16,922 bases of DNA, from assembly GCA_027460605.1 (NCBI GenBank), contig JAPZAN010000059.1, forward strand, positions 1 through 16,922, read 5' to 3'. The notes below the pieces were generated by a model, which worked only from the letters and a program-made list of their open reading frames with translations, did no database searches and had not been told where the DNA came from. Source of the DNA: Candidatus Methanoperedens sp. Its GTDB lineage: Archaea; Halobacteriota; Methanosarcinia; Methanosarcinales; Methanoperedenaceae. Positions 6,609 through 13,691 of the stretch are shown one piece after another (position 1 is the first letter of the stretch; every line of letters starts with the position of its first letter). The position numbers and the translations under genes were made by a program.

Positions 6609-9600
6609 ATGGTAGAGTATCCATGGGCTATTGATGAAAAAGATAATCCTGTAAATATAGCTAGTGTTACTCAAGAAAATAAAAATAAGCTAAAGCCGTT
6701 CTATTGTCCATATTGTGCTGAAGAAGGCAAAGGACGCAAAGAATTTATTGCGAAACCTGGCAACGGAGGAAAAGAACGTCATTTTGCTCATAAACCAGAA
6801 GACCAGAATATCAAACATAAACCTGAATCAAAAGAACATTGCGATGCGAAAATGGAATTAGTTGATTTAATAAAAAAATATCTGAATAACCAAGCCATCT
6901 TCTATGCAGGAATAAATTTAGAAAATACCCGTTCAATAGAAAATAAAAGAAAAATCCAACGAATCAATATTTTAAAAGATGTGGTTAAAGTTGATTATGA
7001 AGTGTATTTGGATAATGAAAATGCAGAGACAAAAATAAAACCCGATATAAGTTTATTCAATAACTATGGTGTAATTCGAGCAATTGAAATTGTTGTTTCA
7101 AATCCATTGCATGAAAAGAAAAAAGAAGCTTTAAGAAAAGAGAATATTGAAACTTTTGAACTAAAAATAGAAGAACCTGATTGGATTAAATCTAAATTAC
7201 ATCCTGAAAAAGAAATAAAATTTGAAGTGAATCAAGACGAAGCTTATAACATAAAAGGTTGTAAAGAACGGATTGGTGATGGCAAATTATGTAGGGATGA
7301 TGACGAACAAGAACGGCTGTCATGCATTATTTGTCATAATTACAACGATATATTATTTGATTTTGAAAACTGTTCTGGACTGAAGTGCTCAGATAAGAAA
7401 TGCAATCGAATGCTCTTGAAAACCGAAGAAAAATATTGTAAAGACTGCGAAGAGAAAAAAAAGGTATATGAAATAATCACCAGGTTAAATTCAAAAGCTC
7501 AAGCATTATTTGACAACAAAAGGTACACAGAAGCTATTAAGATTTGGGAGCAAGTTCTCATTTTAGATAAGGAAAATAAAGAAGCGAAAGATGGGATTAA
7601 TAAAGCAGAAGAAGCAGAAAGAATAGAAAAAATAAACAAGTTCAATGAGGAAGCTAAGAAATTATTTGACAACGGAAGATACGCAGAAGCTATTAAGATT
7701 TGGGAGCAAGTTCTCATTTTAGATTCTGAGAATAATGAAGCGAAAGATGGAATTATAAAGGCAAAAAAAGCAGAAAGAATAGAAAAAATAGACAAGTTCA
7801 ATGAGGAAGCTAAGGAATTATTTGACTACAGAAGATACGCAGAAGCTATTAAGATTTGGGAGCAAGTTCTCATTTTAGATCCTGAGAATAAAGAAGCAAA
7901 AGAGGGAATTAAAAAGGCAAATGAAGAAATTACAAAAGCTATAGAGGAAGAGCACAAAAAACAAATAAACCAGTTGAATGAGGAAGCTAAGGAATTAGAT
8001 AATAATGGGAAGTGGAATGAGGCTATTTCAAGGTGGGAAGAAGTTCTTAAAATAGACCCAGATAATAAATGTGCAAAAGAGGGAATTGAAAAGGCAAAAG
8101 AAAAAATTAAAAGAGCTAAAGAAGAAGAAGAAAAAAACAAAATAAAAATAAAAGACCTTAATTTACCGCCCTCTGTAATAGACATTTACATTAAACTAGG
8201 CATAACCGACCTTTATCCACCGCAGGCATCTGCCATCAAAGCAGGTCTCCTCGACGGCAAAAACATCGTGGCCGCCATTCCCACAGCCTCTGGCAAAACA
8301 TTACTGGCAGAGTTTGCCATGCTAAAATCAATACTGGATGAAAACAAACGCGGAAAAGCCCTTTACATCGTACCCCTACGCGCCCTGGCATCAGAAAAAT
8401 ACGACAGGTTCCGAAGTTTTGAAAGCCTGAAGAAAAGCAATGGAATAAGCATATCCACAGGAATAGCGACCGGCGATTTCGATGCCAGTGGGGACTGGTT
8501 GGGGAATTTTGACATCATAGTTGCAACATCGGAAAAAGTGGATTCGCTATTGCGGAACAAAACCCGGTGGCTGGAAGAAATAACGGTTATAATCGCGGAT
8601 GAGATTCACCTTATCGATTCACCTGACCGCGGCCCAACGCTTGAAATAGTTCTTGCGAAATTGCGGCAGATTAATCCCGATATGCAAATCATAGCTCTTT
8701 CTGCGACCATTGGAAATGCAAATGAAATCGCAAAATGGCTTGATGCCGAACCTGTAGTGAGCGGCTGGCGCCCCATAGTATTAAAAGAAGGGGTTTTCTT
8801 TGGAAATGCCATTACTTTTGCTAACAGGAGCCAGCGCACGATAGAAGAGTTCCATAAGGACAGCGCCATTTCACTGGTTGCAGATACGATAAAGGAAGGC
8901 GGGCAATGTCTCATTTTTGAAAGCAGCCGCAAGAGCAGCGAGGGTATGGCTGCGCGGGTTGGTACTTCGATATCGAAATTGATATCAGGCGAGGTAAAAG
9001 AAAAGCTAAAAAAACTTGCGGCTGAAATTAATGAAACAAGTGAAGTGGAATCCACAAGAAAACTTGCCATGTGCGTGGAAAACGGAAGCGCATTCCACCA
9101 TGCAGGACTTATTTCCGAGCAGCGAAAAATCGTGGAGAATGGCTTTCGGGCAGGCATAATAAAAGTAATATCTTCAACTCCCACTCTTGCGGCAGGTCTC
9201 AATCTCCCGGCGCGGCGGGTCATAATCAAGGGCTACAGGCGCTACGATGTCAATTTCGGGCAGACGCCCATACCTGTTCTTGAATACAAACAGATGGCGG
9301 GAAGAGCAGGGCGCCCGAGACTTGACCCTTACGGTGAAGCCGTTCTTGTCGCAAAAACCTATGATGAGTCAGAGGAGCTAATGCAGCAGTATGTGCTTGC
9401 GGGAGCTGAGAAAATATGGTCAAAACTTGGCTCTGAGAATGCACTGCGCACACATATCCTTTCCACGATTGTAACAGGGTTTGCAAGGAACATGGATGAA
9501 TTGCTTGAATTCATGGGTTCTACATTTTATTCTACACAACAGGAGCCGTGGAGCCTGAAAGTTGTAATAGATAAAATAATAGAATTCCTGGTTGATAAAA

Positions 9601-10343
9601 AGATGATTGTGGAAAAGGATGGCCTTTTTGCAACGCGCCTCGGAGAGCTTGTATCACGGTTGTATATCGACCCGCTTTCTGCTTCGATGATTCTTGAAGG
9701 AATGGAGAAGATAGAAGAAAAAAGCATCCAGTATACGGATTTGACGCTTCTTCATCTTGCATGCAGGACGCCGGATATGCGGCAATTGTACCTGCGCTCA
9801 AACGACTATGAATGGTTAAGCGACCTCGTTATGGAACACCATGCAGAATTTGTCCAGATACCGGCGCAGTTCAAGGTGGATTACGAGTGGTTCCTGTCTG
9901 AGGTAAAAACCGCATGCGTGATGCTTGACTGGATAAACGAGAAAAAAGAAGAAGATATAGTCAGGAAATTCGGAATTGGTGAAGGCGATATAAGGGCGCT
10001 TTCTGAAACCGCGCTCTGGCTTGTTCATTCGATGGCGGAACTTGGAAAGCATGAGAAACGCTCTTGTACAATAGCGGCAGCCGAACTTGAAAAACGCGTG
10101 GAATACGGGGCAAGCCCTGAGCTTCTTGACCTTATCCAGATACGAGGGATAGGGCGTGTCCGCGCCCGGAAGCTATTTAATGCAGGAATCCGGGATATGC
10201 AGACGCTTCGGGTTTCTGACCTCCAGACTATTTCTAAGATAATCGGGTTGAAAGTTGCCGTGAAAATCCTGAAACAAATCGGGAGTTCCGTGAATATGGA
10301 AGAACGAACCGAAGAACAGCGAAGCCTCGGAGATTTTAGTTAA
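6609..10343 (+). CDS. hel308: Hel308 helicase fused to an N-terminal CoiA-like / zinc-ribbon / TPR extension
   Basis: 1244 residues in one uninterrupted frame; ATG 6609 follows GTGGTGA. Residues 1-165 resemble competence protein CoiA: C33-PY-C36, R-HFAH (H58, H61), ES-x-x-H (73-77) and K81, then a PD-(D/E)XK-like core with D146 and E160-IVV-S164. Residues 218-280 hold two Cys4 clusters (C218, C228, C239, C242; C260, C265, C277, C280). Residues about 294-508 are four TPR-like units with Lys/Glu-rich helices. From residue 512 the protein is a normal-sized Hel308 (733 residues): Walker A PTASGKT 558-564, DEIH 664-667, SAT 698-700, QMAGRAGR 895-902, winged-helix and ratchet domains, and a helix-hairpin-helix (IQIRGIGRVRARKLF) near the end. 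Hel308 is a 3'-5' SF2 helicase acting on stalled forks. Fused domains could cut DNA or recruit partners; this is inference. It is the only Hel308 in the window. Confidence 0.93.
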   Translation: MVEYPWAIDEKDNPVNIASVTQENKNKLKPFYCPYCAEEGKGRKEFIAKPGNGGKERHFAHKPEDQNIKHKPESKEHCDAKMELVDLIKKYLNNQAIFYAGINLENTRSIENKRKIQRINILKDVVKVDYEVYLDNENAETKIKPDISLFNNYGVIRAIEIVVSNPLHEKKKEALRKENIETFELKIEEPDWIKSKLHPEKEIKFEVNQDEAYNIKGCKERIGDGKLCRDDDEQERLSCIICHNYNDILFDFENCSGLKCSDKKCNRMLLKTEEKYCKDCEEKKKVYEIITRLNSKAQALFDNKRYTEAIKIWEQVLILDKENKEAKDGINKAEEAERIEKINKFNEEAKKLFDNGRYAEAIKIWEQVLILDSENNEAKDGIIKAKKAERIEKIDKFNEEAKELFDYRRYAEAIKIWEQVLILDPENKEAKEGIKKANEEITKAIEEEHKKQINQLNEEAKELDNNGKWNEAISRWEEVLKIDPDNKCAKEGIEKAKEKIKRAKEEEEKNKIKIKDLNLPPSVIDIYIKLGITDLYPPQASAIKAGLLDGKNIVAAIPTASGKTLLAEFAMLKSILDENKRGKALYIVPLRALASEKYDRFRSFESLKKSNGISISTGIATGDFDASGDWLGNFDIIVATSEKVDSLLRNKTRWLEEITVIIADEIHLIDSPDRGPTLEIVLAKLRQINPDMQIIALSATIGNANEIAKWLDAEPVVSGWRPIVLKEGVFFGNAITFANRSQRTIEEFHKDSAISLVADTIKEGGQCLIFESSRKSSEGMAARVGTSISKLISGEVKEKLKKLAAEINETSEVESTRKLAMCVENGSAFHHAGLISEQRKIVENGFRAGIIKVISSTPTLAAGLNLPARRVIIKGYRRYDVNFGQTPIPVLEYKQMAGRAGRPRLDPYGEAVLVAKTYDESEELMQQYVLAGAEKIWSKLGSENALRTHILSTIVTGFARNMDELLEFMGSTFYSTQQEPWSLKVVIDKIIEFLVDKKMIVEKDGLFATRLGELVSRLYIDPLSASMILEGMEKIEEKSIQYTDLTLLHLACRTPDMRQLYLRSNDYEWLSDLVMEHHAEFVQIPAQFKVDYEWFLSEVKTACVMLDWINEKKEEDIVRKFGIGEGDIRALSETALWLVHSMAELGKHEKRSCTIAAAELEKRVEYGASPELLDLIQIRGIGRVRARKLFNAGIRDMQTLRVSDLQTISKIIGLKVAVKILKQIGSSVNMEERTEEQRSLGDFS
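7488..8132 (+). repeat. Four in-frame TPR-coding tandem repeats, the first three nearly identical in part
   Basis: Equivalent Asn codons start units at 7488, 7644, 7800 and 7977, giving periods of 156, 156 and 177 bp (52, 52 and 59 codons). The stretch encoding EAIKIWEQVLILD is essentially identical at the DNA level in units 1-3 (anchored at 7531, 7687, 7843), including synonymous positions. The fourth unit is diverged (NEAISRWEEVLKID) and follows a seven-codon expansion of the linker. Each unit reads A-x-x-L-F-D-x-x-R-Y-x-E-A-I-x-x-W-E-x-V-L-x-L-D-P, the TPR helix pair, followed by a charged helix. Confidence 0.9.
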
Positions 10344-10372
10344 ACTTTAATACTCCTTTAACTGTAAATGAA

Positions 10373-11329
10373 GTGAGTGATAGATTGAGTTTAGCGGGAA
10401 TTTTATACGGTGGTTATGAGGCTTTACTTGCCAACGAAATAAAAGATAAACCAGTCCCATCCCATGTTGCCATTATAATGGACGGCAACAGGCGATTTGC
10501 CAGGAAGCACGGGTTTGCTTATTATTACGGTCATTTTAAAGGCGCGGACACGACTGAAAAAGTTCTTGACTGGAGTTTTGACCTCGGTATTAAACAGCTC
10601 ACAGTTTACGCTTTTTCAACAGAGAATTTTGAAAGAACGGATGAAGAGAAAAACAGGATTTTTGAACTCATTGGTATAAAATTTGATAAAATATGCATCG
10701 ATGAACGCACTCATAAACGGCGTATGAGAGTGAGGGTGGTTGGAAATATTGATCTACTCCCCCCATCCCTCAGATCATCAGCAAAACATGCAGAAGAACT
10801 CACAAAGAATTACGATGGCGTATACCTCAACGTTGCGCTTGCTTACGGAGGGAGGCAGGAGCTTATTGACGCTGCGCGAAAGATGGCCTGGAAAATCAGA
10901 ACCGGTGAATTATCCTTAAAAGACATTAACGAAGATACGATATCGAATAACCTGTATCCTGCGAGCGGCTCTATGCCCTGTGTTGACCTTATTATCAGGA
11001 CTGGCGGCGATGAAAGGATATCCAATTTCCTCCCATGGCAGGCTAACGGGAATGAATGCGCCGCATATTTCTGCGCTCCTTTCTGGCCTGAGTTCCGCAG
11101 GATAGACTTCCTGCGTGCCATACGCACATACCAGACACGTGAGCATGAAAGACAAAAAAACACGGTTATGCGGATTGTCAAATTGTTAAGCTACTATGGC
11201 CTTGTGGAAGTTGAAGATGTTATTTCCATCTCCAGGAGATTTATTAAAATCCCAAAAGAAGAAGTTATAAAGATACTTCATGAACTTACGTACCATAATG
11301 CTGTGATGCATAACATGATTAAGTGGTAG
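10373..11329 (+). CDS. uppS: cis-Prenyltransferase catalytic subunit (UppS/DHDDS-like)
   Basis: 318 residues from GTG 10373, 29 bp behind the helicase gene; TTG 10385 is an alternative start, and the ATG at 10368 is out of frame. The protein elongates an allylic diphosphate with isopentenyl diphosphate in cis, to make the polyprenyl carrier used in archaeal glycosylation. HVAIIMDGNRRFA carries catalytic Asp37; FSTENF, NVALAYGGRQE, RTGGDERISNFLPWQ and the FWPEF region are all present. Bacterial UppS is about 250 residues, so there is a ~60-residue C-terminal extension. Where homodimeric enzymes end with RRFGG, this protein has HERQ (E259-R260-Q261), so the RxG motif is missing, as in eukaryotic DHDDS. 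The neighbouring minus-strand gene supplies an RxG, which suggests a heteromer. Confidence 0.93.
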   Translation: MSDRLSLAGILYGGYEALLANEIKDKPVPSHVAIIMDGNRRFARKHGFAYYYGHFKGADTTEKVLDWSFDLGIKQLTVYAFSTENFERTDEEKNRIFELIGIKFDKICIDERTHKRRMRVRVVGNIDLLPPSLRSSAKHAEELTKNYDGVYLNVALAYGGRQELIDAARKMAWKIRTGELSLKDINEDTISNNLYPASGSMPCVDLIIRTGGDERISNFLPWQANGNECAAYFCAPFWPEFRRIDFLRAIRTYQTREHERQKNTVMRIVKLLSYYGLVEVEDVISISRRFIKIPKEEVIKILHELTYHNAVMHNMIKW

Positions 11330-11331
11330 GA

Positions 11332-11985
11332 TTATTTCCCGAATCTGCGCTGCCGCTTCTGGAAATCTCTTATTACCCTTAAAAAATCAACCTTCCTGAA
11401 ATCAAGCCAGTTAACATCCGTAAAATACAGCTCGGAATAAACTGACTGCCAGATAAGGAAATCAGTCAATCTCTTGCCCCCTGCCCGGATTACAATATCA
11501 GGCTCGGATTTAAATAATAAATGGGATTCAATCACGTTTTCATTGATTTCATCGGGTGCCAGTTTTCCATTCTTCACCTGTGTCATTATTTCCTTTATTG
11601 CCCGCGTCAATTCATACTTCCCGCTGTATCCGAGAGAAATCTCAAGATTCATACCTGAAGAGTCGTGTTTTTTTATCTCCCTGTCACCTCTTGTTATTAC
11701 AGTAATATTCGGAGTGATGTTATAAAGCGCGGATGGGATTTCTTCTGACAATTTATTGCAGATTTTTCTGCCAAGCTTTGCGTCCACCTCGATGATACTT
11801 ATAAAAATAGTGACTGTACCTATTCCCGTCTCTTTGCACCAGGTGACAAAAGAATTCAATTTGCTATAATTATCATCTGTGAGCAAATCATTTTCAGAAA
11901 GCGCAAGGACGATGTGTTTCGGAACATCCTGTTTTTTTATTGCATTTTTGAGTTTCCATTCATATGCTTTCGAAATGAATCCCAT
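11332..11985 (-). CDS. Non-catalytic cis-prenyltransferase subunit (NgBR/Nus1-like)
   Basis: 217 residues from ATG 11985; its stop lies 2 bp from the convergent uppS stop. It aligns to the UppS fold throughout, but VPKHIVLALSEND replaces VPSHVAIIMDGNRR: the catalytic Asp is Ser30 and the phosphate-binding Arg is lost, and FSTEN reads FISII. The second half is well kept: LEISLGYSGKYELTRAIKEI, DIVIRAGGKRLTDFLIWQSVYSELYF, WLDFRKVDFLRVIRDF, and the C-terminus RRFGK with the RxG motif (R214-F215-G216). This is the architecture of NgBR/Nus1, the accessory subunit that completes the active site of a catalytic partner. I recall a heteromeric cis-prenyltransferase being reported for Methanosarcina mazei; the partner here would be the adjacent uppS product. 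Alternatively it is simply an inactive paralogue. Confidence 0.88.
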   Translation of the reverse strand: MGFISKAYEWKLKNAIKKQDVPKHIVLALSENDLLTDDNYSKLNSFVTWCKETGIGTVTIFISIIEVDAKLGRKICNKLSEEIPSALYNITPNITVITRGDREIKKHDSSGMNLEISLGYSGKYELTRAIKEIMTQVKNGKLAPDEINENVIESHLLFKSEPDIVIRAGGKRLTDFLIWQSVYSELYFTDVNWLDFRKVDFLRVIRDFQKRQRRFGK

Positions 11986-12109
11986 CGTTCTTTTATTGGG
12001 ATGTAAGGATAAAGTATTTGCCTATGAAATCCATCTCGGTGAATGATGAAGTTGATACAGTGCTGTGAGAAACAGGGCATTTTTATTCTTATCGGCCTGA
12101 TGCGTAGCC

Positions 12110-13249
12110 ATGCTTTTTTCTGTCCTTTCCCCGAGCTCGTATGCTTTCCATTTTTTTGCCCGTGAATCGGATATCAAAGCCGGTAAACTTATCAGCCTGA
12201 TTCAACTCTTTTTTACCATAGCCTTCCTTTTTATAATAAGTCTGGTCGTAGGACAAAATAAATTCCCTTTATTTATTATCGGGGCGGCTTTTGCCATCAC
12301 CACTTTCGGTGATGGTGTCGCAGATGCCATAAATATTCTTGAGAAAACAAAACAGACGGGTCATACAAGAAATGAAAAGTACTATTGTGCAAAATCAAGT
12401 ATTATTTTCTTAATTTCAGGAAGCATTTATGCATTTGTTGCAGGAGCCTGGATATCGGGCTTTACTTTGAAAGTCCCCTACGGTATGATTTTTTTTCTTG
12501 CAGTCATCGGTGCTATTACCGGTGCGCTTCTTGAATCCATGATAACAACCGATGATAATATCGTCATACCTTTCGGTTCTGCGATGGTAATGTGGCTTTT
12601 CTATATGTTTGGTTACAATGTTGACACCTTGTATCTCATGCAGGTACTTGTTTTTTCTTTTGTTCTCGGATATCTTGCTTTCCGGGCCCGTATCGCCGAT
12701 ATCTCGGCCATGCTGAGTGCAACGCTGCTTGGAGTTGTGATTATCATATCCAGTGATATAACGTGGTTATTTATTCTTCTTGCTTTTTTTTTATTGGGAA
12801 GTCTCTTTACACGTTACAAATACGATTATAAATTGGTTAGGGGGATAGCAGAGGGAAAAGGGGGTGTTCGCGGATATAAGAATGTTTTCAGCAATTCATT
12901 GGCTGCCCTTTCACTTGCAGTGGCTTATGGAATTTTTCCTGCGCACGGACAAATATTATTGGCCGGGTATCTCGGCTCGGTCGCCACAGCCTGCGGCGAC
13001 ACGCTGGCAAGCGAGATAGGAGAAACGTACAAAGGAGAGCCGCGCATGATTACGACATTTAGAAAAGCCAGGCCTGGCACAGACGGCGCAATTTCGCATC
13101 TTGGCGAAGCGGCGGCATTTTTCGGGGCATTTGCTATTGCGATTCTTGCATTCTTCCTGATACGAAATGATTTTATCCTCATGATTGCGGTGGCGGCAGG
13201 AGGATTTATCGGTACTAACATCGATAGTGTACTTGGCGCAAGGCGATAA
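12110..13249 (+). CDS. DUF92 (TMEM19/VTE6-like) integral membrane protein, candidate prenyl(-phosphate) kinase
   Basis: 379 residues with about ten hydrophobic segments. An in-frame stop at 12098-12100 makes ATG 12110 the first start, though the N-terminus may be short compared with relatives. Residues about 35-180 resemble the CTP-dependent dolichol/phytol kinase family (FGDGVADAIN; DNIVIPFGSAMVMWL). Residues about 225-379 are the DUF92 signature: GIAEGKGGVRGYKNVFSNS, GYLGSVATACGDTLASEIG, R-ARPGTDGAIS and GTNIDSVLGA. Plant VTE6 of this family phosphorylates phytyl phosphate. Placement next to two cis-prenyltransferase genes suggests polyprenol or isoprenoid-phosphate salvage, which is inference. 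The protein should sit in the cytoplasmic membrane with the Asp-rich loops facing the cytosol. Confidence 0.88.
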   Translation: MLFSVLSPSSYAFHFFARESDIKAGKLISLIQLFFTIAFLFIISLVVGQNKFPLFIIGAAFAITTFGDGVADAINILEKTKQTGHTRNEKYYCAKSSIIFLISGSIYAFVAGAWISGFTLKVPYGMIFFLAVIGAITGALLESMITTDDNIVIPFGSAMVMWLFYMFGYNVDTLYLMQVLVFSFVLGYLAFRARIADISAMLSATLLGVVIIISSDITWLFILLAFFLLGSLFTRYKYDYKLVRGIAEGKGGVRGYKNVFSNSLAALSLAVAYGIFPAHGQILLAGYLGSVATACGDTLASEIGETYKGEPRMITTFRKARPGTDGAISHLGEAAAFFGAFAIAILAFFLIRNDFILMIAVAAGGFIGTNIDSVLGARR

Positions 13250-13274
13250 TTGCCGGTATACTTTATTATTTGAT

Positions 13275-13348
13275 GGGCTCGTAGTATAGTCCGGATAGTA
13301 CATGGGCCTCCGGAGCCTATGACCTGGGTTCAAATCCCAGCGAGCCCG
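13275..13348 (+). tRNA. tRNA-Arg (anticodon CCG)
   Basis: Acceptor GGGCTCG (13275-13281) pairs with CGAGCCC (13341-13347), discriminator G13348, and no CCA is encoded. The D stem is GTAT/GTAC around a GG-containing loop, the anticodon stem TGGGC/GCCTA encloses the seven-base loop CTCCGGA, giving anticodon CCG (decodes CGG, arginine), the variable loop has four bases, and the T arm is CTGGG-TTCAAAT-CCCAG. All stems close with canonical or G-U pairs. It lies 25 bp after the DUF92 gene on the same strand. Confidence 0.96.
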
Positions 13349-13351
13349 TAT

Positions 13352-13514
13352 ATAATTGATAAGCATGAATCGCAATCCAGCAACGAAGAGGACATAGCAT
13401 CGGATAACCAGTTCATAACTGGCGGGTCCTTTCGGCCCGGAAGCGGGTCTGCTTGGACTCATTGTTGTGATTCTGGCCTTTGTTGTAGTGTTCTGGTGGA
13501 TGCAATCCCGTTAA
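13352..13514 (+). pseudogene. Frameshifted small membrane-protein remnant directly after tRNA-Arg
   Basis: From about 13352 one frame reads KHESQSSNEEDIASDNQFI then TGGSF up to about 13432; a one-base shift then continues as GPEAGLLGLIVVILAFVVV and FWWMQSR, ending at TAA 13512-13514. Removing a single base within TTTCGG (about 13429-13434) would give the continuous and natural sequence ITGGSFGPEAGLLGL. No ATG/GTG/TTG starts this frame outside the tRNA; only an ATA at 13352 is available. The product would be a polar N-terminal stretch plus one transmembrane helix, possibly the C-terminal end of a larger membrane protein (a CPBP-type intramembrane protease tail is one thought, weakly held). Its stop overlaps the stop of the opposite small gene, which supports it as former coding sequence. 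Confidence 0.45.
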
Positions 13515-13621
13515 GCAAGCGTTTTTATGAACTCAGGTATGAGAACCAGTGTTAAGAATATGCCAGCAGCCGCTGCACATGCCCAGAAAATATAACCCAG
13601 CAATAACTTTGAAAACTTCAT
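13511..13621 (-). CDS. 36-residue single-pass membrane protein
   Basis: Reading the minus strand from ATG 13621 gives MKFSKLLLGYIFWACAAAAG followed by IFLTLVLIPEFIKTLA, then TAA at 13511-13513. A short positively charged start is followed by one hydrophobic helix of about 24 residues. GGTGAG (13625-13630) sits four bases upstream and a TATA box lies at 13654-13661 with a purine-rich BRE-like GGAAAC before it, which fits a short-leader archaeal transcript. The terminal TTAA is shared tail-to-tail with the frameshifted plus-strand remnant. I do not recognise a family. Codon usage, ribosome site and promoter together make it a credible gene that length cut-offs would miss. Confidence 0.7.
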   Translation of the reverse strand: MKFSKLLLGYIFWACAAAAGIFLTLVLIPEFIKTLA

Positions 13622-13653
13622 GAACTCACCTTAATTGAAAATTGAGGTTACTA

Positions 13654-13667
13654 TATATAAAGTTTCC
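13654..13667 (-). promoter_or_regulatory. BRE/TATA promoter of the 36-residue gene
   Basis: On the minus strand GGAAAC is followed immediately by TTTATATA (plus-strand 13654-13661). At the usual ~25-nt distance transcription would begin near 13632, leaving an ~11-nt leader that just includes the GGTGAG ribosome site before ATG 13621. Confidence 0.6.
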
Positions 13668-13691
13668 TAAAAAATAAAAAAAAGTAAAAAT

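Noticed and set aside
8606..9229. 207-codon minus-strand open frame
   Set aside because: Lies entirely within the helicase motifs on the other strand and has no recognisable features; it is a shadow of the GC-rich coding frame.
13257..13268. TATA-like TATACTTTATTA before tRNA-Arg
   Set aside because: It sits only 7-18 bases before the mature tRNA, too close for the usual ~25-base spacing, so I did not call it a promoter.
13319..13555. 78-codon open frame beginning inside the tRNA T arm
   Set aside because: Its ATG is part of the tRNA and its C-terminal half is cysteine-rich nonsense; the natural continuation is in another frame, so I treat it as a frameshifted remnant.
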